Source of the DNA: Acidimicrobiales bacterium
GTDB lineage: Bacteria > Actinomycetota > Acidimicrobiia > Acidimicrobiales > Iamiaceae
Length of the DNA stretch: 64,000 nucleotides
Direction: 5' to 3'
Assembly (NCBI GenBank): GCA_030448105.1
Contig: JAUJNP010000007.1
Location: 62,001-126,000, forward strand
Part shown: in pieces, positions 26,435 through 35,021 of the stretch
Position numbering within the stretch: position 1 is the first letter of the stretch
How the letters are laid out: every line of letters begins with the position of its first letter
Made by a program: the position numbers and the translations under genes
The notes under the pieces: model-generated
Told to the model about the DNA's origin: nothing
What the model saw: the letters and a program-made list of their open reading frames with translations, nothing else
The model's database searches: none

Positions 26435-27238
26435 CTAGGGAGTGGCCGTGGGCGGTGCCGGAGGGGCGGCTGGCACCGCGGGTAGGTCGAAGACCTGGCC
26501 CGGGTAGATCAGGTCGGGGTTGTCGGGGTCCACCAGCCTCGGGCGGTTGGCGTCGATCACCGCCCGCCAGTAGGGCACCACCTCGGCGTCGGTGGGGGCG
26601 CGGCCCCACGCCTCGGTGAGGGTCGCCTCGGCGATGTGCCAGAAGTGATCACCTGACACCACCGTCCAGGCGACGGGACCGCTGGCCTCGTCGGGTCCGA
26701 TCACCCGCATGGTGGCTGTGCCCGAGCCGTCGGGCAACCGCTCGAGCACCAAGGTCGAGCCGTCGGGGAGGCGTTCGAGCACGACCGCCCCCGAGGAGGC
26801 CGACTCGTCGGAGGCCACCGCCACCGGGCCGCGGTCGGGATGGTCGGCGAGGGACGGGCCGACCAGCAAGGTGGCGGCCGAGGCGGTGAGCCCTATGCCG
26901 GCTATGCCGCCCAGCACCTTGCGCACCGCGGGGACGGTGCCGAGGTCGGTGAGGGCGACCAGGCCGGGGATGCGGCTGGCTCGGGCCAGCAGGCCGAGCA
27001 CGGTGACGGCGAGGAGGTACCAGGCGAGGGCGAGGGCGACCAGGCGCAGCAGGGCGAAGGCCATGGTGACCGCGTCGCGCTCGTCCATCCATGCCTGGAG
27101 CCGGGTGCTGTCGGTGAACGGCGGCGTGGAAAGCGACCCCGTGCCGAGACGGTGGAGGACGAAGATGATGGCGACCACCGAGCCGGTCCACAGCACGCTC
27201 AGCAGCACCCGCTGCCACCACGGCGGCGTGCGGTTCAC
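26435..27238 (-). CDS. LysM-domain membrane protein
   Basis: 267 residues. Three or four membrane helices in the first 130 residues (near 12-28, 60-86, 103-130), then an extracytoplasmic part carrying a short internal duplication (VLERLPDGSTLVLERLPDGSG), and a C-terminal LysM-like domain (about 188-255: WTVVSGDHFWHIAEATL to DLIYPGQVFDLP) expected to bind peptidoglycan. Ends with a Pro/Ala tail. The start overlaps the pseudokinase stop by four bases, so the two form an operon. The pair abuts the Tad pilus operon and may help seat it in the cell wall (inference). Confidence 0.8.
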   Translation of the reverse strand: MNRTPPWWQRVLLSVLWTGSVVAIIFVLHRLGTGSLSTPPFTDSTRLQAWMDERDAVTMAFALLRLVALALAWYLLAVTVLGLLARASRIPGLVALTDLGTVPAVRKVLGGIAGIGLTASAATLLVGPSLADHPDRGPVAVASDESASSGAVVLERLPDGSTLVLERLPDGSGTATMRVIGPDEASGPVAWTVVSGDHFWHIAEATLTEAWGRAPTDAEVVPYWRAVIDANRPRLVDPDNPDLIYPGQVFDLPAVPAAPPAPPTATP

Positions 27239-28800
27239 GCGCCCCCCACGGATATGACGGCGTCGGCTCCACCGGACCGACGCACGGTGAGCTCGGGGCA
27301 GCCGTCGCCGTCACGGTCCTGGGCCGCCACCGCCGTGGCCCGGCCGACGACGGTGACGGGCCGGACCGTGAGGTCGTGCCCGGGCGTGGCCCAGCGGTCG
27401 AACACGAAGACCTCGCCGGTGGCGGTGCGCAGGAGCGCTGGCGTGGCCCGCCCGTCGCAGTCCCAGTCACCGACGCTGACCAGGTCCCCGGGCCGGCCCA
27501 CCTGGTAGGTGACGCCGGCGGCCACCACCCGGTCACCCTCGACGACGATGGTCTCGGGGCAACCGTCGCCATCGGCGTCGGCGGCGGGCGCGGCGACCGC
27601 CGGGCAGCCCGGGCGGGGCGCCGGCCGCGTGACCTTCGGTGGGCGCGTCTGCGGTGGGGGCGTCGTGGAAGGGCGGGTCGTCGGCGGGCGGGTGGTGGCC
27701 GGCGGGTGGGTGGTGGCCGGGCCGTCGGCGGAGCGGGGCGACGCCGGTGCCGGGATGGGCGGGATGGCCTCGTCGTCCACCGCCGGTGGGGCGGTTTCCG
27801 GCTCGGACACCACCTCGCGGAACCCGGCCAGCACCAGGGCCATCCCCACCACCGCGGCCAGGACCGGCACCGCCCGGTGCAGCCGTCGGGGGAGGCGATC
27901 TCCGGTCGCGGGACGGCGGTCCGGATGTCCCGGCCGGCGGGGGGCCCGAGGCGGCGGGGACGGGGGCAGCGTGCCGGCTGAGGGCCGCGGTGCGTGCGGT
28001 CGGGGGCCGACCTCGTGGCGGGAGGTGTCGCCGGTGCGGGCCGGCTCGGCTCGCCCGTGGGTCCTGCGGACGGGGACCGCCTCGGGTCGCGGCGCGGGAG
28101 GCGGCTCGGGAGCGGGTCCGGGGGACGGGGGCCTTGGCGGGGCAGGCGGCAGCACGGCGTCGGGGACGGCCGTGGCGATGGCCTCGGCCAACCCGTGGGC
28201 GGTGGGCCGGGCGGTGTGGTCGTCGGCGGTGGCCTGGTCGGCGAGGATCAGGAGCGTGCGCCGGTGGTATCCGGCCCAGCGCCGGCGGCCGAAGCGCCGA
28301 TAGCCCTCGGGGATCGGCTCGACGTCGACGCCGGCGCTGGCCACCAAGTCGGTGAGGAGCCGACCCAGGGCGGCGACGTCCTCGGCCGGGGCGCACCGGC
28401 CCGGTTCCCCCGCCTCCCCGAAGCCGCAGAGCACGGGTGCGCCGCCGGGGCCGAGCACGACGTGGTCGGGCGTGAGGCGGGCGTGGACCACGCCGATGGC
28501 GTGCAAGCCGGCCACGGTGCCGGCCAGGGCGGCCACCACCCCCGCCGCTTGTTCCACCGGCAGCGGCCCGCTGGTGGCGAGGGTGTGGGGTCCGACCCAG
28601 CGGGTGACCAGCCGGGCCTCCTCGGGGGCGTCGTGGTGGGCCAACAGCTCGGCCACGCCGGGAACCGGCGCTGCCGCTGCCAACACCGCGGCCTCATGGG
28701 TCAGCCGGCCCCGCCCCGCGGCCGACGTGGCCCGCTTGACCAGCAGCGGGCCCCGGTGGGGGTCGACCACCACCTCGACGCTCGGCGCCCCCTCGTCCAT
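27235..28800 (-). CDS. Membrane pseudokinase with FG-GAP-like extracellular repeats
   Basis: 521 residues. Residues 1-190 have a protein-kinase-like fold: VKRA with Lys22, Glu36, then VVHARLTPDHVVL where the catalytic Asp is Arg108 and the metal-binding Asn is His113, and CGFGE where the DFG Asp is Gly126. Catalysis is therefore not expected. A Pro/Arg-rich linker, a membrane helix near 335-353, a Thr/Pro stalk, and two calcium-loop-like repeats (DADGDGCPET and DRDGDGCPEL) in a beta-propeller-type segment follow. The layout is like actinobacterial Ser/Thr receptor kinases that lost activity. Promoter and triple GAAA repeat upstream. Confidence 0.8.
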   Translation of the reverse strand: MDEGAPSVEVVVDPHRGPLLVKRATSAAGRGRLTHEAAVLAAAAPVPGVAELLAHHDAPEEARLVTRWVGPHTLATSGPLPVEQAAGVVAALAGTVAGLHAIGVVHARLTPDHVVLGPGGAPVLCGFGEAGEPGRCAPAEDVAALGRLLTDLVASAGVDVEPIPEGYRRFGRRRWAGYHRRTLLILADQATADDHTARPTAHGLAEAIATAVPDAVLPPAPPRPPSPGPAPEPPPAPRPEAVPVRRTHGRAEPARTGDTSRHEVGPRPHAPRPSAGTLPPSPPPRAPRRPGHPDRRPATGDRLPRRLHRAVPVLAAVVGMALVLAGFREVVSEPETAPPAVDDEAIPPIPAPASPRSADGPATTHPPATTRPPTTRPSTTPPPQTRPPKVTRPAPRPGCPAVAAPAADADGDGCPETIVVEGDRVVAAGVTYQVGRPGDLVSVGDWDCDGRATPALLRTATGEVFVFDRWATPGHDLTVRPVTVVGRATAVAAQDRDGDGCPELTVRRSGGADAVISVGGA

Positions 28801-28807
28801 GGCGCCG

Positions 28808-28852
28808 ACCGTACCCGGCCCTGGATGGAAAGTCACGAAAGTACCCGAAAAG
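28808..28852 (-). promoter_or_regulatory. Pseudokinase promoter with triple GAAA repeat
   Basis: On the minus strand, -35 GTGACT and -10 TACGGT are 17 bases apart, with the ATG 7 bases after the -10 (a leaderless transcript is likely). On the plus strand GAAAG (28828), GAAAG (28837) and GAAAA (28847) flank the -35 with periods of 9 and 10 bases. The same triplet occurs at the Tad promoter (35918-35941). Confidence 0.5.
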
Positions 28853-28868
28853 AGGCGACTGTGCTTGT

Positions 28869-28946
28869 TGGCTCGCCTGCGGCGGAGCGGCTTCGCCATC
28901 CGGGTCTCACGCTGGAGGCTGCTCCGCCTGGCGGTCTGCGCAGCGT
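28869..28946. repeat. Dispersed hairpin repeat between Tad operon and pseudokinase
   Basis: About 78 bases starting ggctcgcctgcggcggagcg. The first 30 bases match 23788-23817. The second half (gctgctccgcctggcgg and following) matches the two in-frame units of dinG at 43567-43716. Lies directly after the last Tad gene and before the pseudokinase promoter; could serve as a 3' processing or termination structure. Confidence 0.75.
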
Positions 28947-28966
28947 CACGTGACCATGGGCCAAGC

Positions 28967-29407
28967 TCAATCCTGACGGAGCTCGGCCTCGGCGGTGGCG
29001 GTGACGGTGGTGGTGTCGGGGGCGCCGGGGACGGCCTTGGAGAAGATGTAGGCCACCCGGGCGGTGGCGGTCACCTCGACCCTCCGCCCGTCGGCGCTGG
29101 GCACGACGCTGAGCGAGGTGACGTCGAGGCCCCGGGCCCGCATGGCCGCCGCCCCCGCCGCCTGCGCCCGGCTCTGCACCACCACGATGCGACCCGTGCT
29201 GTAGAAGGTCTCCTTGTCGACCCCGTAGGTGGCGGCGTCGTTGGCGGCGGCCTCGGCCCCCGCCACCAGGTCGCGCTGCTGGGTGAACACCACCGACTGG
29301 TCCACCGCGATGGCGCCGAGGATGATCACCACCAGCACGGCGGCCGGCATCAACATGAGCGAGCTGCCCCGCTCGCGCCCCCCCGATCGCCACCGCTCAG
29401 AAGCCAC
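28967..29407 (-). CDS. TadG-like secreted pilus-assembly protein
   Basis: 146 residues. A short positive head (ERWRSGGRERGSS) and a hydrophobic helix near 17-40 (LMLMPAAVLVVIILGAIAVDQSV), followed by a mostly polar domain with Ala-rich helix (AGAEAAANDAATYG). This is the layout of Tad/Flp-locus minor pseudopilin-like proteins (TadE/TadG group). The start overlaps the preceding TadE-like gene by 11 bases. Last gene of the operon. Substrate recognition and exact family within the group are uncertain. Confidence 0.72.
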   Translation of the reverse strand: MASERWRSGGRERGSSLMLMPAAVLVVIILGAIAVDQSVVFTQQRDLVAGAEAAANDAATYGVDKETFYSTGRIVVVQSRAQAAGAAAMRARGLDVTSLSVVPSADGRRVEVTATARVAYIFSKAVPGAPDTTTVTATAEAELRQD

Positions 29408-29888
29408 AGGCGTTCTCCACCGGCAGGCCGCCTCGGAGCGGGTCGACGATCTCGGAGTGGCGCGCCTTCACCGTGAAGCCCGAGCCGAAGCCGACCCCGA
29501 AGGGCAGCGACAGGGCGGGTACGGGGTACGAGGCGGTGTAGGTGACCCGGGCGCAGCGCCGGTAGTCGGGATCCAGGCTGGGTGGGGGGAGGGTCAGCTT
29601 GGACGGGGAGCGCCCGTAGCTGGCGATGGCGTCCTCCGCCGCCGTCCGCCCTCGAGCGGCACCCTCGCCGTAGCTGTCGGCCTCCACGAAGGAACGGGCC
29701 GCCTCCCTCGCCGCCGAGGTGGTGGCCAGCTTGGCGTCGACCACCGCCCACGCGTTGGTGATCATGAGGGCGCCCACCACGAAGATGAGCACCCCGAACG
29801 GCAGCGCCTCGAACCCGCCGGCCAGCCCGGCCTCGCCTCTCGGTGGGGCCGGCGCGGCGGCCGACCGGCGATGGTGGGAGAGGGTCAT
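29397..29888 (-). CDS. TadE-like minor pseudopilin
   Basis: 163 residues. Polar head of 28 residues ending GGFEALPFGVLIFVVGALMI: an Glu followed by a hydrophobic helix, the TadE pattern. The outer domain includes two Cys (near residues 111 and 161) that could form a disulfide. TadE proteins are processed by the prepilin peptidase and help build the Flp pilus. Overlaps its neighbours on both sides. Confidence 0.75.
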   Translation of the reverse strand: MTLSHHRRSAAAPAPPRGEAGLAGGFEALPFGVLIFVVGALMITNAWAVVDAKLATTSAAREAARSFVEADSYGEGAARGRTAAEDAIASYGRSPSKLTLPPPSLDPDYRRCARVTYTASYPVPALSLPFGVGFGSGFTVKARHSEIVDPLRGGLPVENACGF

Positions 29889-30361
29889 CCCTGGAACCGC
29901 TCCACCCGCACCACCACCGTGCGGTCGATGCGGTCGAACCCGAGCAGGCCGGTGCCGAACAGGAGCAGGTTCGGGTTGTCCGCCCTCACCCTCAGCCGGA
30001 CGGTGTCGGCGGTGCTGCGGCTCCAGTCGAGCGAGGTGATGCGCCCGGAGTAGCTGCCGAGGCGGTCCCGCAACTGGCGCTCGGCCGCCGCCTGGGCCGA
30101 GGCCACCGACCCGGCGTCGTCGTGGTCGACGCGGACCGAGGCCACGTCGCGCGCCGCGTCGTAGGCGTTGGCGGTGACGACCGACGTGGCGTACAGGTTG
30201 AACAGCAGCTGGACGGCGAAGAACAAGAAGGCGAGGAAGGCGGTGACCCCGGCCACCGACGCGACCACCCCGACCCCCCGCTCACCCTCCCGGGCCGGCC
30301 CGCGCGCCGCCGCCCGGCCCCGGGCCGGGACGTGGCTCAGGGGGTGAGCCGGGCCCCTCAC
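29885..30361 (-). CDS. TadE/TadF-like pilus protein
   Basis: 158 residues from GTG 30361, which overlaps the upstream stop by four bases; this start was preferred because coupling by GTGA is the rule in this operon. An Arg-rich head (residues 1-27), GERGVGVVASVAGVTAFLAFLFFAVQ as signal-type helix, and a soluble domain with YDAARDVASVRVD. The same architecture as the next two genes, so the operon encodes three related minor subunits. Confidence 0.72.
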   Translation of the reverse strand: MRGPAHPLSHVPARGRAAARGPAREGERGVGVVASVAGVTAFLAFLFFAVQLLFNLYATSVVTANAYDAARDVASVRVDHDDAGSVASAQAAAERQLRDRLGSYSGRITSLDWSRSTADTVRLRVRADNPNLLLFGTGLLGFDRIDRTVVVRVERFQG

Positions 30362-30603
30362 TTGCCGATGTTGCCGACCTGGGTGCTGGTCTTGTTGGAG
30401 GCGTCGGTGAAGGTCGCCTTGAACGCGATCCACATGGCGGCGCCGAGGAAGGCCATGATCAGCACGGCGATCGCCGCCGAGATCACGCCTTCGCCCCGGG
30501 AGTCGGTGCGCAGCCGGTGGACGCTGTTGACGGCGAGCGCCCGGGCAGCGACGTAGGCCCGCAGGGTCGGGTCGCCGAGGACGGTGGTGAGCTGGTCGGA
30601 CAT
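30358..30603 (-). CDS. Small Flp-type prepilin candidate
   Basis: 81 residues. Head of about 36 residues, then SRGEGVISAAIAVLIMAFLGAAMWIAFKATF: a Glu following Gly (G-E-G) at the start of a hydrophobic helix, similar to the Flp prepilin cleavage region (G/xE). The short polar tail TDASNKTSTQVGNIGK completes it. Its size and position between tadC and the TadE-like genes suit the major pilin, but the head is longer than in classic Flp pilins, so assignment is tentative. Confidence 0.65.
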   Translation of the reverse strand: MSDQLTTVLGDPTLRAYVAARALAVNSVHRLRTDSRGEGVISAAIAVLIMAFLGAAMWIAFKATFTDASNKTSTQVGNIGK

Positions 30604-30629
30604 GGGGCTCCTGGGGTTGAGGTGTGCGG

Positions 30630-31535
30630 TCAGCTTCCGGCGAAGAGGCGCATGGCCTCGATGAAGGGCACGGCGAGGAAGATCACTCCGGGTACCAGCG
30701 TTGCCACCGTGACGGGGATCCACACCTGCTGGCCCCGTTTCTCGATGCGCTCCACGAGCTCGCGCTGGACGTCACGGCGGATGGCGCGGGCCTCGTCGGC
30801 GATGAGGCGTCCGAGGTCGCCCGCCTCCCGGTTGAGCGAGAGCACCTGCACGAGCCGGTCGACCGCCTCCACGTCGGCCAGCGCGGCCCACTCCCGGAGG
30901 GCCTCGACCTCGCCGAGGCCCTGGCGCATCCTGCTGATGACCCGGGCCAGGTCGCGGCCGACCGCCCCGGTGCTGCGGGTGGCGACCCGGTTGAGGGCAG
31001 CCCCGAGGGAGAACCCGGCGGCCAGCAGCATGCCGAGCTGCTCGCTCACCACCGGCAGCTCGAGGAAGAGGTGCCGCTGCCAGGAAGCCGACGCCCGGGC
31101 AACCGTCTGCTCGAGCAGCAGGAAGGCGAGCAAGGGCGCCCCGAGGAGGAAGAGCAGACCGACCGCCGGGGGCAGGCCGAAGGCGATGGCGGCCAGGCCG
31201 CCCAGCCCGAACGCGCTCACCGTCCAGCCGAGCTGGCGGACGCGGAAGGCGGTGACGTCCATCGGCGAGTGGATGCGGGCCAGGCGGACACCGAGGTCCT
31301 CGCTCACGCCGAAGAGCCGCCCGACGTGCTCGCCGACGTTGCGGGAGAGTGGCCCCACCACGTCTCGGAACGTCTCCACCGAGAGCATCCCCGCCCGGGT
31401 GCCCACGGCCATGCCGCCCGGCGTGTAGGGACGCAGCCGTTCGGTGAGGGGTCGCCGGGCGAACCAGCGGACCGTCGACAGCAGCAGGGTGATGCCCACC
31501 CACATGCTCAGCCCGGCGAGGATCAGCGTCCTCAT
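30630..31535 (-). CDS. tadC: Tad inner-membrane platform protein TadC
   Basis: 301 residues. Type II secretion F-family protein with membrane helices near the N-terminus (MRTLILAGLSMWVGITLLLS), in the middle (residues about 105-150) and at the C-terminus (VWIPVTVATLVPGVIFLAVPF). The cytosolic loop contains LPVVSEQLGMLLAAGFSLGAAL, the usual T2SF signature. Forms the platform with TadB. The ATG overlaps the tadB stop as ATGA. Confidence 0.88.
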   Translation of the reverse strand: MRTLILAGLSMWVGITLLLSTVRWFARRPLTERLRPYTPGGMAVGTRAGMLSVETFRDVVGPLSRNVGEHVGRLFGVSEDLGVRLARIHSPMDVTAFRVRQLGWTVSAFGLGGLAAIAFGLPPAVGLLFLLGAPLLAFLLLEQTVARASASWQRHLFLELPVVSEQLGMLLAAGFSLGAALNRVATRSTGAVGRDLARVISRMRQGLGEVEALREWAALADVEAVDRLVQVLSLNREAGDLGRLIADEARAIRRDVQRELVERIEKRGQQVWIPVTVATLVPGVIFLAVPFIEAMRLFAGS

Positions 31536-32416
31536 TCCGAGAACACCCGCTCCTCCTCGGGGATCCGCATGATGGATCCGGCCCACAACCAGCAAAGGAT
31601 CACCAACCCCAGCCCGGCCACCACCGCCAGCTGCCCGAGGGGCCGGGCGTAGGCGGCCCGGCCGTTGCCCACCGACATCCCCGCCAGGGCCATGCCCAGC
31701 GGCACGATGAGCACGAACCGGCGGGCGAAGCGCACGCCGGCCTGCTTCGCCCGGGCGTCCTTGCGGCCCTGCACGTCCTGCACCCGGTCCTCGATGAGGG
31801 CTTCGAGGCGCTTGTCGAGGTCGGTGCCGCCCAGCTCGTGCGCCACGAGCAGGGTCTCGAGGGTGGCATCGGCGGTGGGGTCGGCCAAGCGGGCCTTGAG
31901 CACGCGCACGGTGCGGGTGAAGTCGGTGGAGATCAGCCACTCGCGGTGGGCCGCCTCGAAGGCGGGGCGCATCTCCACCGGACCGCGGCGGCCCACCTCG
32001 AACAGGGCCTGGGGGACCGAGCGGCCGAGGTTGCCGGTGAGGATGCGGATCTCCTCGATCATGCGGGGCCAGGACTCCTGGGCCATCGCCCGGCGGGTGC
32101 GCCGGCGGCTCCGGTAGGAGGCCACCGGGAAGCTGGCGGCGAACGAGCCGAGGGCGAGAGCGGGGAGGAAGGCCCCGAAGATGGCGTAGGCCAGGGCGGC
32201 GCCGATGATGAATAGCACGCTCATCACGGCCAGGAACTCGGCGGGGCGCACGTCGTCGAGCCCGGCCTGCACGAGCCACTCGCCCACGCCGCCACCGCGC
32301 GCCCCGGTCCGCTCCCGGCGCGGGCCGGCGCCGATCCCCGTCCAGCGCAGGACCACCGCGGTGTACAGCAGGTGCACCCCGTAGGCGCCGAGCACGGCGA
32401 GCAGGAGCCCCATCAT
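31532..32416 (-). CDS. tadB: Tad inner-membrane platform protein TadB
   Basis: 294 residues. T2SF-family with helices near 1-22, 62-95 and 225-285 and a cytosolic part containing WPRMIEEIRILTGNLGRSVPQALFEVG. Paralogous partner of TadC; together they transmit motion from the CpaF ATPase. The MM start overlaps the cpaF stop by four bases. Confidence 0.88.
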   Translation of the reverse strand: MMGLLLAVLGAYGVHLLYTAVVLRWTGIGAGPRRERTGARGGGVGEWLVQAGLDDVRPAEFLAVMSVLFIIGAALAYAIFGAFLPALALGSFAASFPVASYRSRRRTRRAMAQESWPRMIEEIRILTGNLGRSVPQALFEVGRRGPVEMRPAFEAAHREWLISTDFTRTVRVLKARLADPTADATLETLLVAHELGGTDLDKRLEALIEDRVQDVQGRKDARAKQAGVRFARRFVLIVPLGMALAGMSVGNGRAAYARPLGQLAVVAGLGLVILCWLWAGSIMRIPEEERVFSE

Positions 32417-33714
32417 CGGCGGACCGCCCCCGACGGCGCCCGGTCGAGGTCGAGCAGGGCCCGCACGTCGAAGCCGCCGTCGCGCAGGGCGCGCTCCATG
32501 CGCACCGGCAGGTTGCCCGTCCAGCGCAGGGGCTGGTCGGGGCCGTCGCGGTCGAACAGCTCGGTGACGGTGAAGTTGGTTGCCTCCTGGCCACTGGTGA
32601 GGTCCTCCACCACGATCACCTCGGTGATCCGGGGGCCGACCGGCGTGCGGGCGCAGTGCACCACCACGTCGATCGCCTCGCTCACCAGGCTGTTCAGCGC
32701 GGACAGCGGCAGGTCGTTGTCGGAGAGCTGGCAGATGAACCGGAGGCGGGTGAGGGCCTGGCGGGCCGAGCCGGCGTGGATGGTGGTGAACCCCTTCACC
32801 CCCGAGGACAAGGTGAGCAGGAGCGGGAGCGCCTCCTTGTCGCGGACCTCCCCCACGATGGCCACGTCGGGCGCCATGCGCAGGAACCCGGCCACCAGGC
32901 GGCGCAGGTCGACCGCCGGCCGGTCGGGCCGGGGGGCACGGGTCTGCATGCTGGCCACGTTGGGCAGCGGGATGTCGGCCTCGAAGACCTCCTCGGCGGT
33001 GACCACCCGCAGGCGGGGATCGAGCTCGGCGGCGCAGCACGACAGCATGGTGGTCTTGCCCGAGCCGGGAGCGCCGGCGAAGACGATCGACAGCTTCGAG
33101 CGCACGCAGGCCTTCAGGAAGCCGGCCACCTGGAGGCTCATCATGTCGTGGCTCACCAGCTCGTCGAGGCTGCGGAAGACGACGCCGGTGAACTTGCGGA
33201 TGTTCACCATCACGTGGCCGCCCCGGGCCACGTCGCCGTGGATGATGTGGAGGCGGGCACCGGTGTCGAGCTGGGCGTCCTGGAGGCCCTCGGAGGGGTC
33301 GAGCTTGCGGTGGGCGGTCGAGGCGTCGTCGAGGATCTTGGTGAGGGTGCGCAGCACGTGCTCGTCGTCGTGGAAGACCTCGTCGTGGTAGCCGCTCTGG
33401 CCCTGGTGGCGCTTCACGAAGATGGCGTCGGGAGCGTTGATCATCACCTCCCACACGTCGTCGTCGCCCAGCAACGGCTCGAGCGGGCCATAACCGAAGA
33501 GGTTGCGGTACGCCCGCTCCACGACCATGGCCGGGTCCGACAGGTCGAAGGCGCGCAGCCCCCGCTTGTGGTCGATGGACCACTGGGCCACCTCGTCCTC
33601 GACCAGCGCCCGCAGCTTGGCCGAGCCGTCGGCGCCGCCCATGTCGAGGGCGATGGCCTTGGCCCGCTCGAGCACGGAGCGCTCGATCTCTTCGAGCGGG
33701 GACACCTCGGTCAC
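32413..33714 (-). CDS. tadA: Tad pilus assembly ATPase CpaF/TadA
   Basis: 433 residues from GTG. Secretion ATPase of the VirB11-like family: N-terminal helical domain, YGPLEPLLGDDDVWEVMIN near residue 78, Walker A AGAPGSGKTT near 212, Asp box/Walker B region GEVRDKEALPLLLTLSSG and His box FTTIHA near 290-310. Powers pilus extension (and probably retraction). All catalytic motifs are intact, unlike the adjacent CpaE. Overlaps cpaE by four bases. Confidence 0.93.
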   Translation of the reverse strand: MTEVSPLEEIERSVLERAKAIALDMGGADGSAKLRALVEDEVAQWSIDHKRGLRAFDLSDPAMVVERAYRNLFGYGPLEPLLGDDDVWEVMINAPDAIFVKRHQGQSGYHDEVFHDDEHVLRTLTKILDDASTAHRKLDPSEGLQDAQLDTGARLHIIHGDVARGGHVMVNIRKFTGVVFRSLDELVSHDMMSLQVAGFLKACVRSKLSIVFAGAPGSGKTTMLSCCAAELDPRLRVVTAEEVFEADIPLPNVASMQTRAPRPDRPAVDLRRLVAGFLRMAPDVAIVGEVRDKEALPLLLTLSSGVKGFTTIHAGSARQALTRLRFICQLSDNDLPLSALNSLVSEAIDVVVHCARTPVGPRITEVIVVEDLTSGQEATNFTVTELFDRDGPDQPLRWTGNLPVRMERALRDGGFDVRALLDLDRAPSGAVRR

Positions 33715-35021
33715 GAGCTGGCCGCCTCCTGGTCGGCCCAGCTCCCCAGCGACCCGGGCACGATGGCGACGGGCTCGGGGGTGGCCGCCTCCACCTGCGG
33801 CGCCCGCTCGAGCACGGCCCGCACCGCCCCCAGCAGGGGCGCGGCCAGCTGGGACGGGAAGCGGGCACCGTCGCGGTGCAGCTCGTCGAGGCCTCGGCGT
33901 TCGGGCAGGAAGACGGGGCCGACCACCGCTGCGCTGGTGTGCCCGGCCCCGGTGAGGTCGGCGAAGCTCCGGGTGAGCTCGGAACGGGCCCGCTGGTTGC
34001 GACCGGCCTGGTTCACCACGGCGAGGATGCGTTGCGGTTCGATGCTGTGGTCGCGCAGCTCGTTGACCACCCGCACGAGCGAGTGGAGGCCCTTGACCCC
34101 GGGCACCCCGACCACCACCACCGCGTCGGCCCGGGCGGTGATGGTGCGGGCCATCAGGTTGCGCTCCTCGATGTCGACCGAGCCGCACTCGCGCTCGCCC
34201 TCGAGGTCGGGATCGATGTCGGCCACCGTCACCCGGAAGGTCCGCCGCAGCCCCTCCACCGCGGCCTCGAAGGAACGGGGACGCAGCACCGTCCAGTCGC
34301 GGTGGCGGCGGAGCCCCAGGAGGAGGTGGTAGTTGCGGTTGACCACGTCGAAGGTGAGGGCCCGCACCTGCTCCGCCGCCGGCCGGGTGGCGCGGTGGGC
34401 CTCCACCAGCTCCTGGACGCCGGGGACGACGTCGCGGGCGTCGTGCAGCATGGCCAGGTCGGCCGACAGCCGCAGGTCGGCCAGCAGGACCTCGCCGCCC
34501 GGGCCGGTGGCGTCCCCGAAGGCCTGGGCCAGGGCCACGGCCGCGGTGGACGCCCCCGTACCCCCGGGTCCGGTCACGGCGATGAGCTGGCCCCGGCGCG
34601 AGGCGGCGGTGGCGGAGTCGCCGGGCTCGTCGACGGGCAGGGCGGTGGCCCCGCCGATCATGCGGCTGGTGTGCTCCAGGGTCTCCAGGAGCTGGCCGCG
34701 GTCGAAGGTGGCGGGCAGGACCCCGCGCACCCCGATGGCCATCCAGTCCCGTGTGCTGCGGCCGTCGTCGATCACCACCACCGCCACCTCGTGGGTGGAA
34801 GCGAGGTCCAGCAGGTCGCGGTCGACCGCCCCGGTGCCGGCGTCGACCAGCACCACCGAGAACGGGCGACCGGAGGCCAGCCGGGCCCGGAGCTCCTCGG
34901 CCGAGATGCACTTGACGAACTCGACCGGTATGGAGCCGACGGTGGCCCAGCGGGCGACCTCGGTGAACCAGGCGGAGCGGACCCCCGCCAGGCCGAGGGC
35001 GACGTAGCGTTCGCCCGGCAT
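33711..35021 (-). CDS. cpaE: CpaE-like Tad localisation protein with altered P-loop
   Basis: 436 residues. N-terminal receiver-like fold (about 1-125) lacking an obvious phosphorylatable Asp triad, then a MinD/ParA-type domain. The P-loop reads VTGPGGTGASTAAVALAQ (about 147-164): neither lysine of the deviant Walker A (KGGxGKT) is present. The Asp-containing LLADLRLSADLAML strand is kept. CpaE proteins position the pilus machine; this one probably binds without hydrolysing ATP. The start codon overlaps the cpaB stop as TGATG. Confidence 0.82.
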   Translation of the reverse strand: MPGERYVALGLAGVRSAWFTEVARWATVGSIPVEFVKCISAEELRARLASGRPFSVVLVDAGTGAVDRDLLDLASTHEVAVVVIDDGRSTRDWMAIGVRGVLPATFDRGQLLETLEHTSRMIGGATALPVDEPGDSATAASRRGQLIAVTGPGGTGASTAAVALAQAFGDATGPGGEVLLADLRLSADLAMLHDARDVVPGVQELVEAHRATRPAAEQVRALTFDVVNRNYHLLLGLRRHRDWTVLRPRSFEAAVEGLRRTFRVTVADIDPDLEGERECGSVDIEERNLMARTITARADAVVVVGVPGVKGLHSLVRVVNELRDHSIEPQRILAVVNQAGRNQRARSELTRSFADLTGAGHTSAAVVGPVFLPERRGLDELHRDGARFPSQLAAPLLGAVRAVLERAPQVEAATPEPVAIVPGSLGSWADQEAASS

